DNA from: Ctena decussata
Taxonomy: Eukaryota > Mollusca > Bivalvia > Lucinida > Lucinidae
Reading direction: 5' to 3'
DNA: 64,000 nt
Assembly (NCBI GenBank): GCA_963989385.1
Contig: OZ022508.1
Span: 52,615,087-52,679,086 of the forward strand
Shown here: piece after piece, positions 37,505 through 48,200 of the stretch
Layout of the letters: every line of letters begins with the position of its first letter
Numbering within the stretch: position 1 is the stretch's first letter
The notes under the pieces: generated by a model
Seen by the model: the letters and a program-made list of their open reading frames with translations, nothing else
The model's database searches: none
What the model was told of the DNA's origin: nothing
Translations under genes and position numbers: made by a program

Positions 37505-38408
37505 CGAGGGTTTAGTGCAAGATTAGTCTAATTTCATATTTTGAAACTTCTCAGGAGAAGCCAAAAAATGATTTTTATAGTACATAACAAATTATAAATA
37601 TAAAATATAAATATATAATGAACTATTAATATTAATAATAGTATAAATATAAAATATGAAATTTGAAACATTTGCATAATATATGGGAGAAATGCATACA
37701 TTATTCAATTTTATTAATTCATTTTTGTTAATTAGGTTTTTGTGACTAAGACTAGTTTTGCGCTGAAAAGTTTAGTGCATGACTAGTCTAACTTGAGTTA
37801 AACTACTTTTTCCACTGCACAAAATAAGTGCATAATAAAACAAATTTAAACAATTTTATATAGTTTGAAGGTAAAACGTAATCAGCATGAGCTGTGGAAT
37901 AGCTATTTAACAACTTTAAACATTTAAAAGATTAAATGATGTAACTTTTTTATTTGTGCAAAACTATGCTGGTAATACTGGTCTATCTCAAGATAGCTAG
38001 TCTTGCACTAAGAAAAATGAGGAAAATATTTTGGAATGAAAATATTCCAGGTTTTATTTCTGAAAAACTATGTACTACAAGAGTAGGAAAACACTGTGTA
38101 TAGAGTTATAAACTGTTCAAGAAAATGGAAATTTGTATCTTTTATAAAAATGAAAATTTAGCCATTTATCCTCAGCATGCCCTCGAAAAATCAAAATTCT
38201 CCTCATTGTAGTTAGACTAGTCTTGTACTCAACATTTAGCTCATTTGGCACTTAGAATATTCTTAAATAAGGAATAAAAGCATTTTTGCAAAATATAAAT
38301 CCTTTTTTTTTTCCAAGGATATGTATTTGACCATCAAGTTTTCAAAACTGCAAAAAAAGTGAATTCGTGAAAAATGGTGAGTGAGCATCGTCTTGCGCTG
38401 AGCCCTCG
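37505..38408. mobile_element. 904-bp TIR element with ATAC target duplication
   Basis: The ends CGAGGGTTTAGTGCAAGA and (read inward) CGAGGGCTCAGCGCAAGA are flanked by ATAC (37501-37504, 38409-38412). Subterminal copies of TTAGTGCAxGACTAGTCTAA occur in both orientations near 37770, 37990 and 38210. The interior is AT-rich without a transposase frame. Confidence 0.8.
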
Positions 38409-38868
38409 ATACATATCATAGACACAGCAGAAACAATGTCAGGGAACTAACAGATAATCTTCTCCTAGTCTCTATGTATTTCTCAGTCGATATCCCTTTC
38501 TACTATCTCATTTAATCCTAAGGACTTAAATATTATCATCTTAAATTACCCTTTTCACTTGCCTCTCAATATTATGTGCCTATCGCTTTTACCCTCACTT
38601 TTCTGTATTGGCTAACCGTTGTCTTTATTTAAATACTAGTATTCGCTTGCTAGTCTGTGAATGCGTATATACAACTATTTGATTAGCAATACCTTTAGTC
38701 ACCACTGCGGTAACCCTTCAGTTATTGTCTGTCAGTCTGTTAAATCATACTTTCATTAGCCTGTATGAGTTTGCATCTCACTGTTTTTATGTAAAATCTT
38801 TTTCTTTCAGCATGTGCCTCCAAAGATCTTCACATAAACTCTGGTCCCGAGGTTATAAAGCTTGAGTA

Positions 38869-40243
38869 GGGGACACCGGGGCTAGTTGGTCCGCGGGGCA
38901 AGTTAGTCCGAGGGCAATTCCTCTAAACTGAGAAAAATTATGACGACGCAAAGGAATCTTTGATCACGTTACACTTACTGAAGAGAACAAGATGACGATC
39001 GGAGGACGCATATAAAATACTGAGAAGAAAAACTGATTTTGTACTTCATAAGTAACTTTCTTGCACCTGTAATATATATATATTTTTTTGCATTCCTGTG
39101 TATCGAATTTCTGAAAGCTCACCATAAGTGCTATTCAATTGTGCCTATTTGCTGTTTCCAAATTCAATGACATTTCGGTCATGAGTGAAGATTTACAGTG
39201 CGGTATGGTCGGGGTAAGTTGGTCCATCTGCGACGGGGTAAGTTGGTCCATCGGAATCTGTCATTTTCCGAACAAAAACTATAGAATAAGTTAGAAAAAA
39301 TGATTAGATATTAGTTAACCAATGCAAAAATAATACCGGAAAATATATATATGTAATGTTCCAATGTTTATTTGTATTGATAAGTTTGAAATAATTATGT
39401 TTAAACCAAATGAATATTAACCTCCGCATTTGAAAAAATGCAATTTTCGCACCAACTAGCCCCCGTCTCTGCCACATGGTCCCCCTTTTAGCGTTCACAG
39501 GACTTTTCAGGCACAATCAACATTACTCACAAGTGGAACATCAGAATGAAATTTCGATGTCGAGATAGGTAGGCTATGTATAAAAATCACAAAAAGGCGG
39601 CAGTATAATAAATGTTACAATGTGATCCCATGAAACTCTAAAAATCAGCTGTCAAACATATTCTTGGTTTAGCCCTTTGATTGCCAGCGGATCACTCTTG
39701 TTCGACCACTTTACGTTTGCAATAAAAAATGCGTCTTCGGCAAAAGTATACCCATACATAGAAAATTGTTGTAAAATAACAATACACTTGCGAAGAAAAA
39801 AAGAAGACTATTAAGATTTTTTTTCTTGTATATCGACCCCACAAAAACAACGAATCGGCGTCGAAGCCTTTATGTGGCTGAGGTATTATCAGTGAAAAAC
39901 ATAGATGCGCACTCTTTTAAAATAGCTTCATGCCACTTATTGTGATGAAGATATATTTGTTCCAGGCTTAAATTTATTTTCGTTCTTACTTCCCCCGTCT
40001 GTCCAACTTACCCAGCTGTCCGGACCAACTTACCCCGATAACGGGGTAAGTTGGTCCAGTTGACCTCGTCTCGGAAAACGGCTATATTTATTAGAACCTG
40101 TCATTTTCCGAACGAAAAACTATAGAATAAATTAGAAAAATGATTATACTAGTTACGCAATGCGAAAATAATACCAGCAAATGAATGTTTACGCCAGGGT
40201 TTGAAAAAATGTAATTTTCGGACCAACTAGCCCCGGTCTCCCC
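38869..40243. mobile_element. 1.38-kb GGGGACACC/GGGGAGACC-ended element with TA duplication
   Basis: The ends GGGGACACCGGGGCTAGTTG and (read inward) GGGGAGACCGGGGCTAGTTG are flanked by TA (38867-38868, 40244-40245). Additional GGGGTAAGTTGGTCCA words repeat inside at about 39210-39250 and 40010-40060. The target is a small hairpin (GGTTATAAAGCTTGAG/CTCAAGCATTATAACC) cut exactly at its central TA. No transposase frame is present. Confidence 0.87.
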
Positions 40244-40402
40244 TACATTCTCAAGCATTATAACCTCAAACCCTCGTTTGCCTCAGTATTGCCCATCAGC
40301 AACTTAACGTTTTGTTATACAATTCAGTATTTGCCTACCAATAATTTCATGTACACTCTCGTATGGCTTTAACTATTTCATTTGTATTATTACACTCTTA
40401 AT

Positions 40403-40639
40403 TGAGCCGCGACACGAGAAAACCAACAAAGTGGATGTGCGCCCGGCGCAGACTCAGATCAGCCTGGGCATCCGCCCAGTGTGATCAGAGTCTTCGCTGT
40501 TCGCATGGAGGTAGGTTAGACCCATAGCTACACTTTAAGCGCACTGTGAAGACTCTCACCACACTTGGCGAATGGCAAGGCTGATCTGAGTCTGCGCTGT
40601 GCGCACAACCACATTGTTGGTTTCTCGTGTCGCGGCTCA
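40403..40639. mobile_element. GAGCCGCGAC-family MITE, copy 3
   Basis: TGAGCCGCGACACGAGAAAA to TTTCTCGTGTCGCGGCTCA, with nearly perfect ends. Inside are CAGACTCAGATCAGCCTGGG and its inverted partner CTGATCTGAGTCTGCGCTG. Confidence 0.92.
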
Positions 40640-40719
40640 TATTGCCTTTCAGTATAATACCTTTTCAAAAAGAGCACAACGAGTTTCACTGAACTACACT
40701 CATACATGTATGCACTAAT

Positions 40720-40956
40720 TGAGCCGCGACACGACAAAACCAACAATGTGGTTGTGCGCCCAGCGCAGACTCAGATAAGCTTGGGCATCCGCCTTGTTTG
40801 ATCAGGCTCTTCGTTAAGAGCTCAAAATGTAGCTATGGGTCTAAGCTACCGCCATGCGGACAGCGAAGACTGTGATCAGACTGGGCGGATGCCCAGGCTG
40901 ATCTGAGTCTGCGCTGGGCGCACAACCACATTGTTGGTTTTGTCGTGTCGCGGCTC
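40720..40956. mobile_element. GAGCCGCGAC-family MITE, copy 4
   Basis: TGAGCCGCGACACGACAAAA to TTTTGTCGTGTCGCGGCTCA. It lies only 80 bp from copy 3 in the same orientation. The inner arms (GTGTGATCAGA-type and TGGGCGGATGCCCAGGCTGA) are well conserved. Confidence 0.92.
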
Positions 40957-40959
40957 AAT

Positions 40960-41727
40960 GTATCATACCCTTAAGTTTCTGAATAATATAATAAATTCTA
41001 ATATAAAATACATTCACACGTATTGCAATGGATTTTCCTCAGTACGAGGATAGTAATAAGCTCTCAAGTACTACATTATACGTTCCAACATAATATTAGT
41101 ACGTTTCCATGCAAAATAAAAATGTTTTTCCACTGCACTGACATGTTCCCATACAATATCCCTTTGTAGCAACTTAAAGGCCCCATTGCTCTATTGTGGT
41201 AAACAAATTTTAAAATGTTTTAACGTGAGGCATCGCGGCAAGCTTCTCACTATATTTTCATTATTGTAAATGACCCTGTTTAGTCCACTTCAAACAAATG
41301 AAACTTCCTTGAGTTTCACATAAAAAAGGTTTAGAAAATTGATTTGGCTCAATTTAGTTAACATGTAAACCTGATTTAAATGATAAAAAATATGCTATAC
41401 AGGCATGGGACCTCATTCGCTGTCCCGCATTTGTTTATATTGCATCGTTCGATGGGAGCCAGAAAAGGATATATTTTGTGGAGCAATTTGTCATTTTACT
41501 ATTTACTCCCAGTATCTTTCACCAGTTTTATGACTCGATTTGTGCACATCAACCCATCTTTTATCACTAAAAGAGTGGGTTGATCCGCTTTTCATAATTA
41601 TTCGTGTTGACGCGTTTTACCACTGGTAGCGCTATGACGGCTTCAGTTGCTTGCAGGCAAACACATGTTTTGAAACTCTAAGAAATTTTTTAAAAATATA
41701 TGTTTTTAGAACGATAATGACTTGATT
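40960..41727. other. Region downstream of the kinase gene, no gene recognised
   Basis: AAGGCCCCATTGCTCTAT at about 41175 recurs inverted near 60177 as a dispersed repeat end. A small hairpin (ATCAACCCATCTTTTA/TAAAAGAGTGGGTTGAT) lies at about 41547-41583. Confidence 0.5.
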
Positions 41728-41733
41728 TTTAAT
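41728..41733 (-). terminator. Candidate poly(A) signal of the kinase gene
   Basis: On the minus strand ATTAAA, a common variant hexamer, lies about 50 bases after the stop codon at 41781-41783. No canonical AATAAA is closer. Confidence 0.4.
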
Positions 41734-41780
41734 TATAAAAATGATCTTATACAATAACATAAACTTAACTCCTGTAATAT

Positions 41781-42268
41781 CTATAAATCTTTCTCCACCA
41801 TTATGTCCTCTATCTCATCTGCTAGTTCCTCAAGAGTGGGGCGATCTGCCGGGTTGTCATTACACATTTCTTGGGAGAGGGGACTGAGCTCTTCACAGAA
41901 GTACGCCATCTCCTGGAATACTTTCCCCAAAGAATAGATATCACTCTTTGGGGAAGATGGCTGAGAATGACGCACTTCCGGTGCCAGGTGATCTTCTTCT
42001 AAGTCACAATCAGAGATGCCAGTTGGAAGGACCAATCTCCCTCCTTTTCTAAAAGTAGCCATTCCGAAGTCGATTAGGAAAGGTCGAGCGTCATATGGTT
42101 TGAGTTCCACAAGAATGTTGTCACTTTTGATATCGTTGTGGAGAACTCCTTTTTTGTGCATGTTCTCATAACTTAACACCAGTTTGTATGCCAGCTGCAG
42201 CCAGTGGCTGTCTAATAAGATTAGTGTCTCTGCCAGACAGGCGTCAATGATATCGTAGAGTGTTCTAC
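41781..42268 (-). CDS. Kinase gene exon 5: C-lobe and stop
   Basis: It starts after TTTCAG (acceptor at 42270-42269) and completes a Gly codon split as G|GT, giving CAGGRTLYDII across the junction. It encodes the catalytic loop VLHNDIKSDNILV, LIDFGMA, HLAPEVR, SDIYSLG and PADRPTLEEL, and ends ...MVEKDL with TAG at 41783-41781. This is the most reliable part of the gene because all kinase C-lobe landmarks appear in order. Confidence 0.92.
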
Positions 42269-45200
42269 CTGAAAGTGTTACCAATTAATTGTGCTAGAAC
42301 ATATATACATGAACACACTACAAAAAATTAACCTTAATTGCAACAGAACATCAACAGAAGTTTAACTCTTTCGGCGCCAAAGTCACAAAAATGCGACTTT
42401 GCAAACAGCGTATATCCAGATCAGCCGGCTCTTAAAAGAGCCGTCCGATCAGGATCTGCACTGTTTGCCATTCAAATATGAACTTAAAAAGCCTGATTTT
42501 ATGAAAAATGTCTTTAGATTGTTAAAATTTCCAATTACAAATCTGTCGTCTGATGATTTGAGCAGACGAAAATTTGTCGTCTGAAAAATTTGGCGCCGAA
42601 AGAGTTAATAAAACACACACCTCTCCGTAGACTGGTGCTTACTTTAAGAAAGTCAAACATTCGCCACAGATAATATGTTAAAACATCAAGAGGAAAATTC
42701 TACTTCGAGACGCTATTTGGAACTCACTGCCTTGAAACTTCAAGTTAATTATCTTAACATCACATGTTTAATACTTGAAATTTAATATAAAATGTTGAAA
42801 TCTTAAGTCTTTTTCAAATTTTATCTAAATACTAAAAGTAATTTATGACAAGATTTTACATCGAATATAGAAACATGAGGTCATTCTTCCTTGGCATAGG
42901 TGTCTGGGTTTATAATTATATCAATTTTGGATATGTTACCAATATACTGACTTACAGAAAGCCCGTAAGAATGAATTTATTGAATTTTTTTCAAATACTG
43001 TCAGCATTTAACGATAAAACCTTCTTAAATGCTTATTTAATGAGTATTGTAAAAGATAGTCTGTTAACATTTTAATCATTTAACTCACAAGTTAGTGTTC
43101 GCAAATGATTGAATTTAATAAAAAGATTCTTGTTTACAGAAATTTGTTGCCCAATATATCACTTGTTGGAGGTCAGTTATGATGTCGATATTTAGAGAGC
43201 ACAAAGCGCGAGAGATATATTCAGTGATGACTGTAGTTCGAGTCTTACATACGAGAAGCGACGAAAATGCTAGTGTTTCTTTCAGATTTTTCAAGTTGTG
43301 TGTCATGATAACATGAAAAAATCCCGCCATCAACTTTCACTATTACAAGGCGTTCGTAAGTTTTTGATGCGAGACCACGACATTATACCGACTATCCTCA
43401 TGGAATTGAAAACTAATGTCACCAAACGATTCAAAATGTCGTCAAAACGGCGCTTATTATAAATCGATGTTGTGTTGTATAGTCCACCCAGTGATTCACT
43501 GTATCACTAGATTATCACTATATATCACTAGATTTTACCATTGGCTATACGTATAGGCGATCAGTGTAAGAATCAACGTTTATTTTGCAGCGGTCAAATA
43601 ACTTACCTCCTGCACAAAACTGTTGTAAAATCATTATTTCTGCTTGGCCTGGTGTTGCAATGACCCCTTTTATTGCTGGTACATATTGTCCTGACATCAG
43701 ATACGTTTGTATCCGGGTTTCCCGTAATATATCTTCGCAGTCAATGTCTTCGATTGTCTTCACTATAATCGCTTCGTTGGTATCAGACAGGTGAGCTCGA
43801 TAAATATCGCCAAAACCTCCAGATGATAGTATCAACGGTTCCCCCTCTTCATCTTTTTCAAATACGACATCTGCTATGTCTTTGAAAGGGATTTCTATCT
43901 GGTCTAGATGTGAAGGGACGCTTGTGTTGAATTCCTGATATTCTTTTGATCTAGCATCTCTAATAACCGTATGATCCCGTTGTTCATAAGTGGCTGGCAA
44001 CTTGCCGTGGTCAGAATAATTTGCCCAAGCTCCGTCTGGCTCGTTCAGCTCAGCTGTATTGTCAGCGGGATCGCACTGTGATAATTTATACTGGTTTTCA
44101 GGCTCTTCGGGAATGGTTGGTAGTGTTTCATGGCTGTAATAACTGATTCTTATCATTGGATTCCTCATCTCAACTGCATCGCCAAATAACTTGTATTTTG
44201 TGGAGCTACTGTCATCGTCATCGACGTCTTCCCTTGTTATTTCCTTCAGTACCCTCTTGTCTTCTTTGATTTTAGTCTCACTGCCATATGTTTCGTCTTG
44301 CTCTTCACTACAAATGGAATTATTAGCCTCCATTTCTATGTCTTGTTTTATACCGCATGTATTTTCAGGGTTGATAATAGCTTTGATATTTCCCATCTCA
44401 CTACTATAAAGCTGTTTATAAATAATCTTCTCTTGCCTATATTCGTTAAATTCCAGATATTTTACTGCAGTAGTAGTGACTGCTTCCTCAGGTATCGGTC
44501 TGCGTTTAGTTTGCTTAGTAAATGTCACATATTTGCTCGGATCTTTGAGTTCTTCATATAACGGTAAAAGCTCTCTTTCCACGTCCATTTCCATAAACTT
44601 TTCTGCCACAGAAATAATCGCCTCGTTAGGTAATACGATGGGTCTACGCCATTCTTCAGCTCCTCTTACAGTCATAACACATCTAGGTAAAGAGCTTCCA
44701 GTACCGACAGCTATAGCTCTTCCAGCTTTGGCGAAGTTTCTGATCTTAAGAGCCCTGCCACTATCTGTGAAGGGGACCATGCTGTCTTCTGAGCGTCTCT
44801 GTAGCAAACGTTGAATAAGCGAAACAGGGACTGAGCTTACTTGTAGATTTTTAGATCCCGGTAGCTCAACCGTTATATCGATGCGATGTGTATCTCTCCT
44901 GGAAACAGCACCTGCACTAAAGCTTGATAATTTGAAGGCATCTCTGGTAGTCCTTTTTGTTTCGATCATGAATTCTTCCTGCATAATTTGCAGCATTGAC
45001 AAAAAGCAATCCATATCCAGTGAAAAGGTTTGTGTCTTGCATTCAGAATTGAATATAATGCGGACAAATTCTGTCGACCTAACCAGTTGGTCTGTGAGTA
45101 TATTTGCTGCATCTGTTACGCTTACGCCTGGCTTCGTCCCTCTTCCTCTCTCAAGTAAACCAAGTGGTCTTGTTTCTTTAAAACTTGGAATGTGCATCGA

Positions 45201-48200
45201 ACGATGTGGGAAGTCGACTACAGTCCTGGTAGTAATTGTCGATGATGTGTTGTATACTCTGTTTTGCAAATGAGATAAGGAATCGCTTAACGGTTTATGC
45301 ATTACAGTGACAGATACTGTCAGTTTGGGTGTCATAGTTGATGTTTTTGTTCTGAGCACTTTGTTCTGCGCCGAATATGTTATCATTTCTGACAGAGATA
45401 GCGGCACCATTTTGTCGTTTCTGTATGACTGAGGACCCTTCGTTCTGGTCATTTGATTAGGTAATGTGGTTTTGTTTCTGGCCTTTACATTGGTCCATGA
45501 ATATGGATCGCCTTTGTTCATCGGTCTCTTCACAGAGCATAATAGAAATGTATGTTTTGCTGTTCTTGTCGGGGTCCTTGTTTTCGGAGATATTCTCTGC
45601 AATGTGTTTTCCGTAACTTCTGGTAGAGTTGGCTGCAGTGGCGTCTGCATCGCTGAGTCGTTCCTGCTGATTTGTGCATTTTCCTTTCTGGTCTGTAGCA
45701 AACTGCACAAAGACCTTGGTTTTGGTAAAATATTGGTAGCTTTAGCAAGAAACAGTACCAGCTTCGATCGTCTTCTCCTCCGTCTTGTATCTTCTTCCCT
45801 CTTTTTATTTGCTGAAGAAGCTGCAAAAACTTTTGCACTGTCTCGACTGAAACCAGCAAAACTGCCTCTGGTGAGCAATTTTCTTAGCTTTTCGCTTTGA
45901 AATAGCCAGTCTTCCTTCTCAGAACCTGTGTCATGTATGTCTGGTATGTTATTATACATCTCTATCAACACTGATGTTATGTTGGAATGGAACGTGATAC
46001 AAAACGATATATTCACTTGCGGAACATCACTGTAGACAGTCGGTTTTTTCGGTTTCACTGTAAAATCAGGTAGGTAGCCAGTTAAATGTGAAATATGGCA
46101 TATCAAAACAGCGAAGCATGAAAAAATGAGCCGCAACGTGACAAAACCTTAAAGTGGCATGTGCGCCCAGCGAACACTCAGATCTGCCAGAGCATCCGCC
46201 CAGAGTCTTCGCGGTCCGCACGGAGCTAGTTTAGATCTTTAGCTACCCTTTCAGCGCACAGCGAAGATTCTTATCAAACTGGGCGGACGTCCAGGCTGAT
46301 CTGAATTGTCGCTGGGCGCACATGCCACTTTGTTGGTTTTGAAATGTCTTGGCTTATATGCCTTCTGATCAAAAGTCTCCCCTCTTTCGCATAACAATCC
46401 AGAGGAATCGCTATGAGCATATAGTGTATGCCATGCTCCTCTCGAATTATAAGTGAGATGCCACTTGAAATTCATACTATGGAAAAGTGTGATTTTCTCA
46501 AACCTGTAATTCATTTTTAAATAATTTACATAAATTTAGTCTGTTTCATCTGTTTGCGCGGATAGCAAGTAAGTGAGAGCAGTTGACATTCACATAGATT
46601 ACATAATTAACGTTCACTAAAAAGCAGAAGAGCAACAAATTGATGCAAACAGTAAAGCTTTGTTCACACGGGCAAAGTTTCTTTGACAAAGAGGGTTGGT
46701 AAATTAGAATAAGCTTGTCTGAATGAAAATATATGTCACAGTTTCCTTGCCAAATGTATACACATAGTAAAGATTATTTAACAAAACATAATTGTTCGTG
46801 TAAATAGAGAGCTTGCATTACAATATGTAACTTAGAAAACTAGCTATGGAGCTAAACACGGAAAACTTCCCCACATTAAAATCATTTTGGTTCTGAACAA
46901 GTATATCTAACAAAGAAAATAAGGCATGGTTGGTCAGTTTAAATATATAATTTATTTTGTCAAGGTAACTTTGACGAAAAACTTCGTTCGTGCGAAAACG
47001 GCTAAACAAAGCATTGCCAAAGTGTATTTGACAAAGATTTTTTGTTACATTTTTCTGTGACAAATTATTTGCTCCGTGAAAACTAAAAACATTTGGCAAG
47101 CTTTCTTCGCTATATGCTTGATACAGTTTCTTCGACAAAATATTTTGCTCGTGTGAACGATGCTTAAGTAGATCTATAGATCTACAAGGAATCGACGTTG
47201 CGATGAAATGACCTATAGCGGTTTGTCAGTCAAAATGCACTGGCCAGTCAAATAAAGTAAAAACTTTGGACAAACAAATGCATGTGTGTTTCATGACAAA
47301 ATTTCTTTTGTAAAATATACACGGACAAATCTAAAGGCGGATTTTGATTGACTTGATGCTTAACGTCCACGGTCAACAACTATGGTCATGTCGGGACGGT
47401 CAGTTAACCTAACCACACTATTCCTTGGCAGGCTTAGATCTCCTAAGCGGTTAACCAGTACTAAGTGCACATACTTTCGCCAGTAACTGACAACTGCCCT
47501 TCTTGAATCAGCGGACGGAGAAACGAAAGTATGTGGCCAGACCGGGTTTCGAACGGAGAAATAAGCACTGTACATACACATGGTCTGCTGCGGCATCTGC
47601 TCATGGAGTGACAGTTTGCAAAAGATTATTAGTGCAAAGGTGTATTAGTGCGCAACGCCCCATGGGGCGTTGCGCACTAATACACCTTTCCGAAGCATGC
47701 CCAAAGTATCACCCGAAAGCCACCTGATAGTATATAAATGTTAATACTTACAAAGATCTTGCACAGCAGCAAATAACTCTCTCTGCTGAGTGGTCGCCAT
47801 TTCGCCACTTCTTTTCTGTTTTATCATGCCCAGTTTAGGTCCTGGAACAGACGGCTCGCAAGGTGGACCGTCATTGAAGTGGCCTTCATTTTTCCCTGTG
47901 GTTGTGGCGCTCTCATTCTGGTCCACCGGTGGTCCACGGACAAATGGCCTTGTAATTCTGAAAGATAAATGTATTCAGAGGGGACGTATTTATCGTTCAA
48001 AGTAAATGGGTATACTTGCAGGTAATCAACTCTGTCACATTTGGCTGCCTTCTCAAAGGATGTCAACTCTGTATAAAAGAATTTGCTCCCTAGGAGCAAA
48101 TTCTTTAATGTAAGAGTTGACCGTTTAGAAGTGCCACATCATTAGAAGGAAATAGTCAACCGTTAAAGGACAGAGTTTGTCTCCTTGGGAGCAAATTCTT

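Noticed and set aside
42399..42584. 61-codon frame identical to one at 62334-62519
   Set aside because: It lies inside two nearly identical MITEs and reads through their palindromic core; identity reflects recent transposition, not protein conservation.
43115..43333. 71-codon frame MAGFFHVIMTHNLKNLKE in kinase intron 4 as extra exon
   Set aside because: Inserting it would break the phase that joins exons 4 and 5 in the middle of the kinase hinge; no homology seen.
45457..45900. Overlapping frames on both strands within kinase exon 4
   Set aside because: They are shadows of the exon in other frames and lack independent support.
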